Positions 15,953 to 24,380 of a stretch of DNA of 64,000 nt are shown piece by piece. The notes under the pieces were generated by a model. The model had not been told where the DNA came from. It saw only the letters and a program-made list of their open reading frames with translations, and ran no database searches. Position 1 is the stretch's first letter. Each line of letters starts with the position of its first letter. The stretch lies in contig CANGBX010000001.1 of NCBI GenBank assembly GCA_947452455.1, forward strand, positions 558,001-622,000, in the 5' to 3' direction. The translations under genes were made by a program, and so were the position numbers. The DNA comes from Beijerinckiaceae bacterium. Lineage in GTDB: Bacteria > Pseudomonadota > Alphaproteobacteria > Rhizobiales > Beijerinckiaceae.

Positions 15953-16774
15953 TTATTGAAGCGGGGGCACCGTATCACCGATGGTGACGCGCTTCATGAG
16001 GCGGCGTTCCTTATCGGAAAAGTCAGTGCGCGCATGGCTGGTGCAGCGATTGTCCCAGACGATAATGTCGCCAACTTTCCACTGATGCGCGTAAATCAGG
16101 CCTGTGTTTTCAATGTGATCGCACAGTTCATCAATCAAAGCGCGGCTCTCAGCTGCATCCATGCCGACAATGTGGTCCGTCATCAGACGGCAGACATAGA
16201 GAGACTTTTTGCCGGTTTCTGGAATGCGCCGCACAATGGGATGAATGGCATGGGGGCCGAGCTCGTTCTTGCCATCCGGCTTGGTCGCACCATAGGTGAA
16301 AGTGTTGAGCGCCTTCAGGCCTTCGATGCGCTTTTTGGTCGCCTCGGGCAGCGTCTCATAGGCGCGCACCATATTGGCAAAGCAGGTGTCGCCACCTTCC
16401 GAGGGGATTTCCAGACCATGCAGCGCTGCGCCCTTGCAGGGCTGGACCTGATGGATGCGGTCAAAATGGAAATCCATCTCGCCATCGGGGAGGGATCCGA
16501 CGAGCTCACCATTTTCGCGGATGTTGGAGATCACCATAATATCGTCGCGGTGCGACAGCGGCGACTTCTTGCGCGCCTTTTCTATATGGCCAAAAACCTT
16601 GCCGAATTCCACCAGCTCGTCGTCATTGATGGTCGGGCCATGGACGACAAGGACATGATATTGGTTGAAGGCGTCGAGAATGGCCTTGGAATCTTCGGGC
16701 GTGATGTTGCGCACGTCGAGCCCGACAATCTCCGCACCCAAAGGCGCGTCGAGGGGCTTCACCGAAATCGTCAT
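15953..16774 (-). CDS. TauD/TfdA-family Fe(II)/2-oxoglutarate dioxygenase
   Basis: A 273-residue non-heme iron oxygenase. Iron ligands are His103 and Asp105 (DFHFDRIHQ) and distal His248 (CTSHARTDF); the 2-oxoglutarate-binding Arg follows in DKERRLMKRVTI. Family members remove taurine, alkyl-sulfates, 2,4-D and similar groups by hydroxylation; the real substrate is not evident. GGGAGG lies 5 bases before the ATG. It sits between the sox-like operon and the outer-membrane protein, on the same strand but with its own terminator. A second family member lies at 61871. Confidence 0.87.
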   Translation of the reverse strand: MTISVKPLDAPLGAEIVGLDVRNITPEDSKAILDAFNQYHVLVVHGPTINDDELVEFGKVFGHIEKARKKSPLSHRDDIMVISNIRENGELVGSLPDGEMDFHFDRIHQVQPCKGAALHGLEIPSEGGDTCFANMVRAYETLPEATKKRIEGLKALNTFTYGATKPDGKNELGPHAIHPIVRRIPETGKKSLYVCRLMTDHIVGMDAAESRALIDELCDHIENTGLIYAHQWKVGDIIVWDNRCTSHARTDFSDKERRLMKRVTIGDTVPPLQ

Positions 16775-16874
16775 ATTGTCCTCCCGTTAGCCGGATTCTT
16801 ATTGGTCTAAGGGCTAGGTTAGCGGCCTGCTCGCAGGATGACAACTGGGCGGGGCTTTGTCCTGCCCAAAGAAA

Positions 16875-16900
16875 AAGGACGGTGCCAAGGCACCGTCCTT
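16875..16900. terminator. intrinsic terminator after the outer-membrane protein gene
   Basis: AAGGACGGTGCC and GGCACCGTCCTT form a 12-bp inverted repeat around AA. On the minus strand it is followed by a T-run (complement of GAAAAA), placed 27 bases after the stop of the gene at 16927. Confidence 0.9.
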
Positions 16901-16926
16901 CTTAAAAGTTTCAGCTGACCGTGGGA

Positions 16927-17838
16927 TCAGAGGTGATAGGCGAGGCCCACATAGATCTGGTTCTCGATCGCGCCACCAGCCGAAGCGGCCTTGCTGTCGT
17001 TGCCGAACTTGTTCAGCCAGTAACGATAGCCCACGAATGTATCGATCTTGTTGGCCTGATAGCCAACGACCTTGCCGAAATCGAGGGTCAGGCGGTTATC
17101 CGAGAGGATTTCCGTCTTGGTCTTGGCGCCCGAGCCGTCCTTGCCCTTCGGCGTGACGAAGTTTGTGTAGCCCGAGAACTTGAGCGGCAGGCCGGTGAAG
17201 GCCAGCGGCTGCATGTAGTTCACTTCGATATGAGCATTCATGTCGAACACCGGATCGGAGGTCTTGCCAGCGCCGACGCAGATCGCGTTCACGCCGCAAT
17301 GGTTCCATTCCTTGCCAGCAAGCAGTGCCACGCTGAAGTTGCCAGGCACGTTGAAGTCAACCTGAACACCGCCGACGAGCAGCTTCTTCTGCGCGTTGAA
17401 TTCGGTGTTCTTGTTGTTCAAGTCGCCACCGAAGGCGAGGGAAACGTCCTTGATCAGGCCCATCGAAAAAGTCTTCGAGCCGGTCAGGTAGTTGCCCGAA
17501 ACCGTGCCGCGATAGAGGCCGTAAACTTCCGTGGCGCCCATTGACGAAGCATTTGCCGGGTCAGCGCTGTTCGACTTCAGAACGTCGATATTGACGAAGT
17601 TCGTGCCCCATTTGGTGACGTCGAAATGCGTCAGCGAGACAACATTCTTCGTGACCGGATTCTGGATCGACGGCTCTTTTGCACGAGTTTCAAAACGATA
17701 AGAAATCGTCGTGTCAGCGAAAAGGAAATAGGGAGCCGGAGCAGGCGCAGCAGCCTTCTTCTTGGAAGCGAGGTCGGCAGCGCCGGCCTGCGAAGCGAAG
17801 GCGACGAGAGCGGCGCCGAGCAGGAACTTGGTCTTCAT
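16927..17838 (-). CDS. outer-membrane beta-barrel protein, possibly Tsx-like
   Basis: A 303-residue exported protein: signal peptide MKTKFLLGAALVAFASQAGA, then a short Ala/Pro/Lys linker and a body of alternating amphipathic strands rich in aromatic and Gly/Asn residues, ending in a strand with Tyr-His-Leu. Strand motifs such as VGYRYWLNKFGN and VNIDVLKSN resemble the Tsx nucleoside-channel family, but I cannot confirm this. The next gene upstream on the same strand is a BMP-family (purine nucleoside type) binding protein, which supports a nucleoside-uptake role. The leader has strong competing hairpins that include the start codon (see 17836-17945). Confidence 0.72.
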   Translation of the reverse strand: MKTKFLLGAALVAFASQAGAADLASKKKAAAPAPAPYFLFADTTISYRFETRAKEPSIQNPVTKNVVSLTHFDVTKWGTNFVNIDVLKSNSADPANASSMGATEVYGLYRGTVSGNYLTGSKTFSMGLIKDVSLAFGGDLNNKNTEFNAQKKLLVGGVQVDFNVPGNFSVALLAGKEWNHCGVNAICVGAGKTSDPVFDMNAHIEVNYMQPLAFTGLPLKFSGYTNFVTPKGKDGSGAKTKTEILSDNRLTLDFGKVVGYQANKIDTFVGYRYWLNKFGNDSKAASAGGAIENQIYVGLAYHL

Positions 17839-17945
17839 GGGTAAGCCTCAAATGTAAAATCTGGAACAGAAAAGCCAAAGCAGAGTTGGCGCTTTTCTTG
17901 AGGAGGTGATTACCCATTCTTCTTGGGTAAAAAAACCCATCAGCA
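17836..17945 (-). promoter_or_regulatory. structured 5' leader with mutually exclusive hairpins over the start codon
   Basis: Reading the minus strand toward the ATG at 17838, segments TGGGT (from 17939), TTACCCA (17930-17924), ATGGGTAA (17917-17910) and TTACCCAT (17844-17837, containing the first two bases of the start codon) are mutually complementary. ATGGGTAA can pair either with the nearby TTACCCA or, over 8 bp, with the start-codon segment. In the second fold CCTCAA (17903-17898) also pairs with TTGAGG (17851-17846), which holds the Shine-Dalgarno. A small GCCAA/TTGGC hairpin (17890-17874) sits in the loop. This geometry suggests translation control by refolding; no trigger is identified. 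Confidence 0.6.
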
Positions 17946-18031
17946 TCAAAAGCTTGGCGATAAGGCGCCAAAAGCTTGTTTTGGCTCGATTCCTTAGCGG
18001 GCTGTGGCTGAATTGTCACAAATCGGTGATG

Positions 18032-18059
18032 AAAAAAGGCCCCTCCGAAGAGGGGCCTT
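18032..18059. terminator. intrinsic terminator after the BMP-family gene
   Basis: AAGGCCCCTC and GAGGGGCCTT form a 10-bp stem with loop CGAA. On the minus strand the stem is followed by a run of six T, so it ends the transcript whose coding region stops at 18093. Confidence 0.93.
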
Positions 18060-18092
18060 GGGTCATCTTTTCAGGAAGTGATTCCCGGTAAC

Positions 18093-19163
18093 TTATTGCG
18101 GGACTTTGTCCTCGATGCCCTGGACGTACCAGTTCATGCTGAGGATCTGCTCGTCCGAGAGGCCCTTGCCGCCCTTGCACTCGACCGTCTTGCCGGCCTG
18201 GTCAACGACCGGGCAGGCGAAGGGAAGGATCGAACCGTCGGTCACGCCCTTGGCGGTCTTGTCGGCCAGAGCCTTCACATCATCAGGCATGTTGGTGAAA
18301 GGCGCCATGACGACCATTTTGGCGGCGAGGCCACCCCAGGTGTCATCAGCCTTCCACTTATTGTCCAGAACCGCCTTGGTGCGGGCAATGTAGTACTGCG
18401 ACCAATCATCGACGATGGCGGTCAACTGCGCCTTCGGAGCGAAGCGGGTCATGTCAGAAGCCTGACCGAAGCCGAGCTTGCCGGCCTTTTCTGCTTCCTG
18501 GATCGGAGCGGCGGAGTCGGTGTGCTGCGAGATAATGTCAGCACCCTGCGCCATGAGCGCCTTGGCTGCATCGGCTTCTTTACCCGGATCGAACCAGGTG
18601 TTCGCCCAGACGATCTTCACCTTCACATTCGGGTTCACCGACTTGGCGCCGAGATAGAAAGCATTGATGCCGCCGATCACTTCCGGAATCGGCAGAGCCG
18701 CGACATAGCCGAGCACGTTCGACTTGGTCATTTTGCCGGCGATCACGCCCTGGATGTAGCGGCCTTCATAGAAGCGAGCCGAATAGGTCGCGACATTGGT
18801 CGAGCGCTTGAAGCCGGTGGCATGTTCGAACTTGATGTTCGGATATTTCTTGGCGACCTTGAGGGTCGGCTCCATAAAGCCGAAAGAGGTCGTGAAGATC
18901 AGTTTGTGGCCGGTGCGAGCCAGCTGTTCGATCGAACGCTCGCTGTCATTTTCTGGCACGTTTTCCAGAAATGTCGTCTCGACCTTGTCGCCGAGCGCCT
19001 TCTGCAGAGCCAAGCGGCCCTGATCATGCTGCCAGGAATAGCCATAGTCGCCGACTGGGCCGACGTAGATAAAACCGACTTTCAGCTTTTCGGCAGCGGC
19101 AGCGCCGCTGACCAGACCAACGACGGCAAATGCCGCGGCGGCCAATTTAAAAATGCTCTTCAT
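18093..19163 (-). CDS. BMP-family ABC transporter substrate-binding protein
   Basis: A 356-residue periplasmic binding protein of the basic-membrane-protein/PnrA type, whose characterised members bind purine nucleosides. Signal peptide MKSIFKLAAAAFAVVGLVSGAAA, then KVGFIYVGPVGDYGYSW, HDQGRLAL, FTTSFGFMEPTLKVAKKYP, GFKRSTNVATYSARFYEGRY and QHTDSAAPIQEAEKAG, all family hallmarks. The start at 19163 has AAGGAC 7 bases upstream; a longer frame to 19238 would bury the signal peptide. No permease or ATPase gene is in the neighbourhood. The adjacent outer-membrane barrel gene may be the uptake partner. Confidence 0.88.
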   Translation of the reverse strand: MKSIFKLAAAAFAVVGLVSGAAAAEKLKVGFIYVGPVGDYGYSWQHDQGRLALQKALGDKVETTFLENVPENDSERSIEQLARTGHKLIFTTSFGFMEPTLKVAKKYPNIKFEHATGFKRSTNVATYSARFYEGRYIQGVIAGKMTKSNVLGYVAALPIPEVIGGINAFYLGAKSVNPNVKVKIVWANTWFDPGKEADAAKALMAQGADIISQHTDSAAPIQEAEKAGKLGFGQASDMTRFAPKAQLTAIVDDWSQYYIARTKAVLDNKWKADDTWGGLAAKMVVMAPFTNMPDDVKALADKTAKGVTDGSILPFACPVVDQAGKTVECKGGKGLSDEQILSMNWYVQGIEDKVPQ

Positions 19164-19282
19164 GGGACTTGTCCTTGGCTCGAAAGGGCGGACGAGCCGA
19201 GCCCAGACCGCCGAAAAACCTCGGTGACCCTGCTGCATTCACAAGGCATTTGCCAGCGGCAAAGCTTGTGTTCTTGAAACTG

Positions 19283-20251
19283 TCACCAGCGAAATAGAAG
19301 GGCGCCGCCCGACAGGCCCGCCCCAACCGCGCTCATCAGGACAAGATCGCCCACATGGAGGCCGCGGTTCCGCCCGGCGGTTGAAAGGGTCAGGGGAATG
19401 GTTGCGGCCGACGAATTGCCGAAGGTTTTGAGGCTGGAGAGCCCGCGCGCCGGATCAAGCCCGAGACGGCGCTCGACAGCTGCCGTGATGCGCAAGTTTG
19501 CCTGATGGGGTGCCCAATGGGTGATGTCAGCGGCGCTGACGCCTGCTTGTGCCATCACGCGCGCGGAGCTTGTCACCATTGTGTCGACCGCTTTGCTGAA
19601 CAGGCCGCGACCATCGGGCATGTGCATATAAAGCTCGTCTGCGCCGAGCTCTTTCGAAAAAGGCTTGCGGCTGCCGCCCGCCGGAATGTTGATGAAATCA
19701 TAGCCTGCGCCATCCGACACAAGATCAGCTGCCACAATGCCGCTGTGTCCTGATGCTGGCGAGACGACAACAGCGCCCGCTGCATCAGCAAAAAGTGCGG
19801 AGGTAGAGGGATCAGCCGGATTGATCCGGCGCGAGAGAATATTCGCGGCCACGACCAAAACGCTTTTGCCATGCACGCGCACCATTGAATCGGCGAGTGT
19901 CAGCGCATTGATGAAACCCGCGCAGGCGCCAGCCAGATCACTCGCGCCGCACGAGAGACCAAGCTGATGCGCCAGTAGAGGCGCTGATGGCGGCAAAAGG
20001 TGATCGGGCGTTGAAGTTGCCAGAATGAGAAACCCAATCTCGGGATGCCCCGCTTCCTCAAGCGCCATGTGTGCGGCCGGGCGTGCAAGATCGGTCAGCG
20101 CTTGCGTATCATCGGCATAATAGCGCGAGGTGATACCCACGCGCGATTCAATCCAGCCGTCTTCGAGGCCCAAGCGCGTTTCGATCTCGCGATTGGTGAC
20201 AAGGCGGTCGGGCACATAATGACCCATGCCGGAAATGCGCGTGCCGCTCAT
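19283..20251 (-). CDS. bioZ: BioZ, KAS III-like ketosynthase for the biotin pimeloyl precursor
   Basis: A FabH-fold ketosynthase of 322 residues with catalytic Cys110 (LAGACAGF), His249 (WAPHQAN) and Asn279 (TFGNSSAA). Position as the last gene of bioB-F-D-A-Z identifies it as BioZ. In alphaproteobacteria such as Agrobacterium and Brucella, BioZ condenses a C5 dicarboxyl-CoA (glutaryl-CoA, from lysine degradation) with malonyl-ACP to start pimeloyl-ACP, replacing BioC/BioH. ATGA overlap with bioA confirms coupling. By sequence alone it could be a housekeeping FabH; the operon decides. Confidence 0.9.
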   Translation of the reverse strand: MSGTRISGMGHYVPDRLVTNREIETRLGLEDGWIESRVGITSRYYADDTQALTDLARPAAHMALEEAGHPEIGFLILATSTPDHLLPPSAPLLAHQLGLSCGASDLAGACAGFINALTLADSMVRVHGKSVLVVAANILSRRINPADPSTSALFADAAGAVVVSPASGHSGIVAADLVSDGAGYDFINIPAGGSRKPFSKELGADELYMHMPDGRGLFSKAVDTMVTSSARVMAQAGVSAADITHWAPHQANLRITAAVERRLGLDPARGLSSLKTFGNSSAATIPLTLSTAGRNRGLHVGDLVLMSAVGAGLSGGALLFRW

Positions 20252-21507
20252 GCGCGTGCTCCGAATGTGTCGGCAGCTTCTTTGATTGCCTCATAAAGCG
20301 AGGCGAGTTCATCACGCGTGATGCAATAGGGCGGCATGATGTAGATTGTATTGCCGAGCGGGCGTAGCAGCAGACCACGCGACAAGAAGAAGTTGTAAAG
20401 TTTGGGGCCGATGGACGCGAGATAGCCTTCATCAGCCACGCGCAGATCACAGGCGGCGATGGTTCCGCACAGACGCACATCAGAAAAGCGCGGGTCTTGT
20501 TGCAAAGCCCCGCTCATCTCGCGCTGCCATTGCGCAATCTCAGCAATGCGGGCTTGCACAGGCTCATTTTGCCAGACATCGAGATTGGCGACCGCTGCCG
20601 CGCAAGCGATGGGGTTGGCTGTATAGGATGAAGAATGGAAAAAGGTCTTGCGGCGATCTTGCGAATAATGCGCTTCAAAAATCGGCGCGCTGGCAAGCGT
20701 GACAGCGAGCGGCGTTGAACCGCCGGTAATGCCTTTGGCAAGGCAGAGAATGTCAGGCGTGACATTGGCCTGTTCGCAAGCCAAAAATGTGCCCGTGCGG
20801 CCAAAGCCCGTCATGACTTCATCAGCAATGAAGAGTGTTTGCGTCTCACGACAGATGCGCGCCATCTCTGCGAGAATGTCTGGCGCATAGGTCAGCATAC
20901 CGCCCGCACCAAGGATGAGCGGCTCGACAATCAGTGCGGCTGCTTGTCCATCAGCGGTCGCAGCGCGCAGAGCAGAGAGCGTGTCTTGCTCTTTGCCTTT
21001 GGCGGGGAAAGGCAGACGCATCACATCGAACAGCAAAGGGTCATAGGGTGCGTTGAACACACCGCGCGCGCCCGCCGACATCGTGCCGATCGTGTCGCCA
21101 TGATAGGCATGTTCAAAGGCAATGATGCGTGTGCGGTTGATGTTTTGATTGCGCCAAAAGCCCAGCGCCATTTTCAAAGCGACTTCGACCGCTGTTGAGC
21201 CGCTATCTGAAAAGAAAGCATGCGGCAGGCCGACAATTTTGGTGAGCCGTGCGGCGAGTTCTTCTGCCGGGCGATGGGTGAAGCCTGCAAAAATGACCTG
21301 ATCGAGCTGGTCAGCTTGCGCCTTCATCGCCGCGATGATGCGCGGATGCCGATGGCCGTGTGTGATGACCCACCAGGATGAGATCGCATCCAGAATGCGT
21401 GTGCCGTCCGCGCGCTCAAGCCAAGCGCCTTCTGCGCGCGCAATCTCGATGGCGCCGGGTTGCAACGCATGCTGTGTGAAAGGATGCCAGATGGGGCCGT
21501 GGCTCAC
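20248..21507 (-). CDS. bioA: adenosylmethionine-8-amino-7-oxononanoate aminotransferase
   Basis: Class III PLP aminotransferase of 419 residues that uses S-adenosylmethionine as amino donor to convert KAPA to DAPA. Visible are HPFTQHAL at the N-terminus, [14 protein letters not shown] (characteristic of BioA), [13 protein letters not shown], the [14 protein letters not shown] motif with the PLP-contacting Asp, and the Schiff-base Lys in [23 protein letters not shown] near the end is also typical. It overlaps bioD by 4 bases upstream and bioZ by 4 bases downstream. Confidence 0.96.
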   Translation of the reverse strand: MSHGPIWHPFTQHALQPGAIEIARAEGAWLERADGTRILDAISSWWVITHGHRHPRIIAAMKAQADQLDQVIFAGFTHRPAEELAARLTKIVGLPHAFFSDSGSTAVEVALKMALGFWRNQNINRTRIIAFEHAYHGDTIGTMSAGARGVFNAPYDPLLFDVMRLPFPAKGKEQDTLSALRAATADGQAAALIVEPLILGAGGMLTYAPDILAEMARICRETQTLFIADEVMTGFGRTGTFLACEQANVTPDILCLAKGITGGSTPLAVTLASAPIFEAHYSQDRRKTFFHSSSYTANPIACAAAVANLDVWQNEPVQARIAEIAQWQREMSGALQQDPRFSDVRLCGTIAACDLRVADEGYLASIGPKLYNFFLSRGLLLRPLGNTIYIMPPYCITRDELASLYEAIKEAADTFGARA

Positions 21508-22136
21508 AGCTCCACCCCGAAATCAGCGAGATTGAAATTGTCGCGGAACGCATCTGTCAAAGACATCGCATCGAGTTTGTCGAGATGCGGCAGGCGACCC
21601 AGACGGCGCACGCCGCCCATCGTGCAGATGGTGCGCTCGCTGTCCTCATTGGCCTCACCGATGAAAGCAATGCCGGTGATGTAAATGTCGCGCAGACGCA
21701 GAGCTTCAATCGAGAGAAGCGAATGGTTGATCGTGCCCAGTGCCGTGCGTGCACACAGAACCACGGGCAAATGCCAATCGGCAAAGAGATCGATCATCAG
21801 CCAATCGCGACTGAGCGGCACCATCAGACCGCCCGCACCTTCAATCACCAGCTGATCGACGGCGGGTAATTGCAAGAGACGCTTGCGGCTGATTTCCATA
21901 TCATCCAGCTCGGCGGCGCGATGGGGCGAAAGTGGTGCGGTGAGTTTGTAGGTTTCGGGCAGAATTTTGTGGCGCGGCAGGCCTGACAAGCGCCCGACAA
22001 TCTCGCTATCCGTTTCGCCTTCAAGGCCCGATTGCACAGGCTTCCAATAATGCGCTTGCAAGGCGCCAGCCAGTGCGGCTGAAAAAACAGTCTTTCCGAT
22101 ATTCGTATCTGTGCCCGTGACAATGAATCCGCTCAT
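21504..22136 (-). CDS. bioD: dethiobiotin synthetase
   Basis: ATP-dependent carboxylase that closes the ureido ring of dethiobiotin from DAPA. 210 residues; P-loop [15 protein letters not shown] at the N-terminus, Lys/Glu contacts in YWKPVQSG, the [11 protein letters not shown] loop and [12 protein letters not shown]. The family is normally 210-240 residues, so it is complete. ATGA overlaps with bioF before it and bioA after it. Confidence 0.96.
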   Translation of the reverse strand: MSGFIVTGTDTNIGKTVFSAALAGALQAHYWKPVQSGLEGETDSEIVGRLSGLPRHKILPETYKLTAPLSPHRAAELDDMEISRKRLLQLPAVDQLVIEGAGGLMVPLSRDWLMIDLFADWHLPVVLCARTALGTINHSLLSIEALRLRDIYITGIAFIGEANEDSERTICTMGGVRRLGRLPHLDKLDAMSLTDAFRDNFNLADFGVEL

Positions 22137-23263
22137 GCTGCGCGCTCCTGCATCAGACGGGAGAGTGCTGCACCCAAAGCATCGATATTGTCGTGCGTCA
22201 GATTGGCCGAGAGCGTGATGCGCAAACGTGCTGTGCCTTCCGGCACGGTCGGTGGTCGAATGGCGCGAATGTCAAAGCCTTCACGTGCCAGTGCTTGCGC
22301 CATGTCGAGCGCGTGCCGATCTGCGCCCAGCACAATCGGCTGGATCTGTGTGCCGGTGACGGGCAGGCCCATTTTCTGCAAATGCCCATTCAGTTGGCCA
22401 ATGCGCTCTTGCAAGCGCGCGCGACGATCATCGGCTTTTGCGCAAATCTTCAAAGCGGTCCGCACACCTGCCGCCATAAGCGGCGAAGGCGCTGTGGCAT
22501 AGATGAAGGCGCGCGAGCGATTGATCATGAAACGACGCAAGAGTTCGGGCATGAGAACGAGTGCGCCCGAGACCCCGAGTGCCTTGCCGCATGTATGCAG
22601 GCTGATGATGTTTGCTTGGCCTTCAAGATCGGCCGAGAGCCCGCGCCCCTGCAGGCCTTGCACGCCTGTCGCATGGGCTTCATCAATGAACAAAATGGCG
22701 TCATAGCGTGCGGCGAGCTTGGCGATCTCTGCGATTGGCGCGAGATCGCCATCCATCGAATAGAGGCTTTCAATCGCAATGAAGCAACGCGCATCTTTAT
22801 TGCCGACACGAAAAGCGCGCAGCTTGTCTTCAAGCTGCATGATATCGTTGTGAGCAAAAAAATCTGTCTGGGCTTTGGTCAGGCCGAGACCCTCATGTGT
22901 GCTCGCATGCACCAGCTCGTCATATAAAACGAGATCGCCACGTTGCGGCAGCGTCGAGATCAGCGCGGCATTGGCGGCAAAGCCGGCGCCAAAGTACAGC
23001 GCGCTTTCGGCCCCGAAAAATGCGCAAGCTTCTGCTTCAAGCGCTTCATGTTCGGGATGATTGCCGCGCAAGAGGCGTGAGCCGCCAGCACCCACGGGCA
23101 CGCCACGTACCAATGCTTCTTGCAGGGCATGCGTCAGCTCGGGCGATTCCGCGAGGCCCAGATAATCATTGGAGGTGAAATCAACACCGGCGCGGCCTTC
23201 AAGCTTGCGCAAACGTCCGCGACGGTTCAGGGCTTCGAGCGCCTGTTCATACCTCGACAGCAT
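22133..23263 (-). CDS. bioF: 8-amino-7-oxononanoate synthase
   Basis: PLP-dependent condensation of pimeloyl-ACP/CoA with alanine to KAPA. Motifs: [53 protein letters not shown] and the PLP-Lys region [11 protein letters not shown]. 376 residues from the ATG at 23263, which has GAAGAG just upstream and overlaps the bioB end by 17 bases. A longer frame to 23326 would add a non-homologous extension inside bioB. Confidence 0.95.
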   Translation of the reverse strand: MLSRYEQALEALNRRGRLRKLEGRAGVDFTSNDYLGLAESPELTHALQEALVRGVPVGAGGSRLLRGNHPEHEALEAEACAFFGAESALYFGAGFAANAALISTLPQRGDLVLYDELVHASTHEGLGLTKAQTDFFAHNDIMQLEDKLRAFRVGNKDARCFIAIESLYSMDGDLAPIAEIAKLAARYDAILFIDEAHATGVQGLQGRGLSADLEGQANIISLHTCGKALGVSGALVLMPELLRRFMINRSRAFIYATAPSPLMAAGVRTALKICAKADDRRARLQERIGQLNGHLQKMGLPVTGTQIQPIVLGADRHALDMAQALAREGFDIRAIRPPTVPEGTARLRITLSANLTHDNIDALGAALSRLMQERAA

Positions 23264-24251
23264 GGCGCTCTTCGCCCATCTGCGCATTGCGCAAGCCGAG
23301 GCGGCGGAACAGGGCCGCATCTTCATCTTCGCCCGGATTGTCTTTGGTCAGCAGGCATTCGCCGGCAAAAATCGAATTGGCACCAGCAAAGAAACAGAGC
23401 GCTTGCATTTCCGCACTCATTTCTGTGCGCCCCGCTGACAAGCGCACGTCAGAGGCAGGCATGAGAATGCGCGCCAGCGCAATGGTGCGGATGAATTCGA
23501 TCGGATCGATTTTGCCTTCCTGCTCGAGCGGCGTGCCCTCGACAGGGATGAGCAGATTCACCGGCACGCTTTCGGGATGTTCCGGCAGATTGGCGAGCGT
23601 CAACAGCATATCGACGCGGTCCATTTTTTCTTCGCCCATGCCGACAATGCCGCCACAGCAGACTTTGATGCCCGCTTCGCGCACATGGGCGAGTGTTTTA
23701 AGGCGGTCTGCAAAGGTGCGCGTCGTGATCACCTTTTCATAATGGCGCTCTGACGTGTCGATATTGTGGTTGTAATAATCGAGCCCCGCTTCTTTCAAAC
23801 GGATCGTGTCTTGCGCCGAGAGCATGCCGAGCGTCATGCAGGTTTCCATGCCGAGCGCTTTCACGCCCTTGACCATGGCGACAATGCTTTCCATGTCGCG
23901 CTCTTTCGGGCTGCGCCAAGCGGCACCCATGCAATAGCGCGTGGAACCAGAGGCGCGCGCCTTTTTGGCTTCTTCCAGCACGCGCTCGACTTCGATCAGT
24001 TTTGAAGCTTTCAAGCCGGTCTGGTGATGAGCCGATTGGCTGCAATAGCCGCAATCTTCGGGGCAGCCGCCGGTTTTGATGGAGAGCAGCTGGCTGCGCT
24101 GGACGGTATTGGGGTCGAACATGGCGCGATGTGTCAGATGCGCGCGAAACAGGAGATCGTTGAAGGGCAGGTCATAAAGCGCCTGCGCTTCCGCGCGTGT
24201 CCAATCGTGGCGGATCTCCGGCCTCTGGCCGATCGGGGCATGCATGTTCAT
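23247..24251 (-). CDS. bioB: biotin synthase
   Basis: Radical-SAM enzyme that inserts sulfur into dethiobiotin. The [4Fe-4S] motif is CPEDCGYC (Cys63, 67, 70). Ligands for the sacrificial [2Fe-2S] cluster appear as the Cys in [15 protein letters not shown] and [12 protein letters not shown] and the Arg in RLSAGRTEM. The ATG at 24251 is preferred, with AAAGG about 10 bases upstream; a TTG at 24260 is too close to that site. It is the first gene of the operon. I see no BioR-type operator (TTATCTATAA) or other known switch in the 120 bases before it. Confidence 0.96.
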   Translation of the reverse strand: MNMHAPIGQRPEIRHDWTRAEAQALYDLPFNDLLFRAHLTHRAMFDPNTVQRSQLLSIKTGGCPEDCGYCSQSAHHQTGLKASKLIEVERVLEEAKKARASGSTRYCMGAAWRSPKERDMESIVAMVKGVKALGMETCMTLGMLSAQDTIRLKEAGLDYYNHNIDTSERHYEKVITTRTFADRLKTLAHVREAGIKVCCGGIVGMGEEKMDRVDMLLTLANLPEHPESVPVNLLIPVEGTPLEQEGKIDPIEFIRTIALARILMPASDVRLSAGRTEMSAEMQALCFFAGANSIFAGECLLTKDNPGEDEDAALFRRLGLRNAQMGEERHAVEV

Positions 24252-24380
24252 CTGCGGCAAACCTTTGTGCGAGGCCTCGCGGGCCTGACCTCAGTCCTAA
24301 CGGCCTGAGCTTCGCCTCGCAATCCCGCCAGAGGGTGAAGAATGCGACTATCTCCGCCTCAATTTTACATCAGGGGTGTT

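Noticed and set aside
18078-19277. A 399-codon frame antisense to the BMP-family gene.
   Set aside because: Shadow of a gene with clear signal peptide, motifs and terminator.
24252-24380. A BioR operator or biotin-related riboswitch before bioB.
   Set aside because: No TTATCTATAA-like palindrome is present in the 120 bases.
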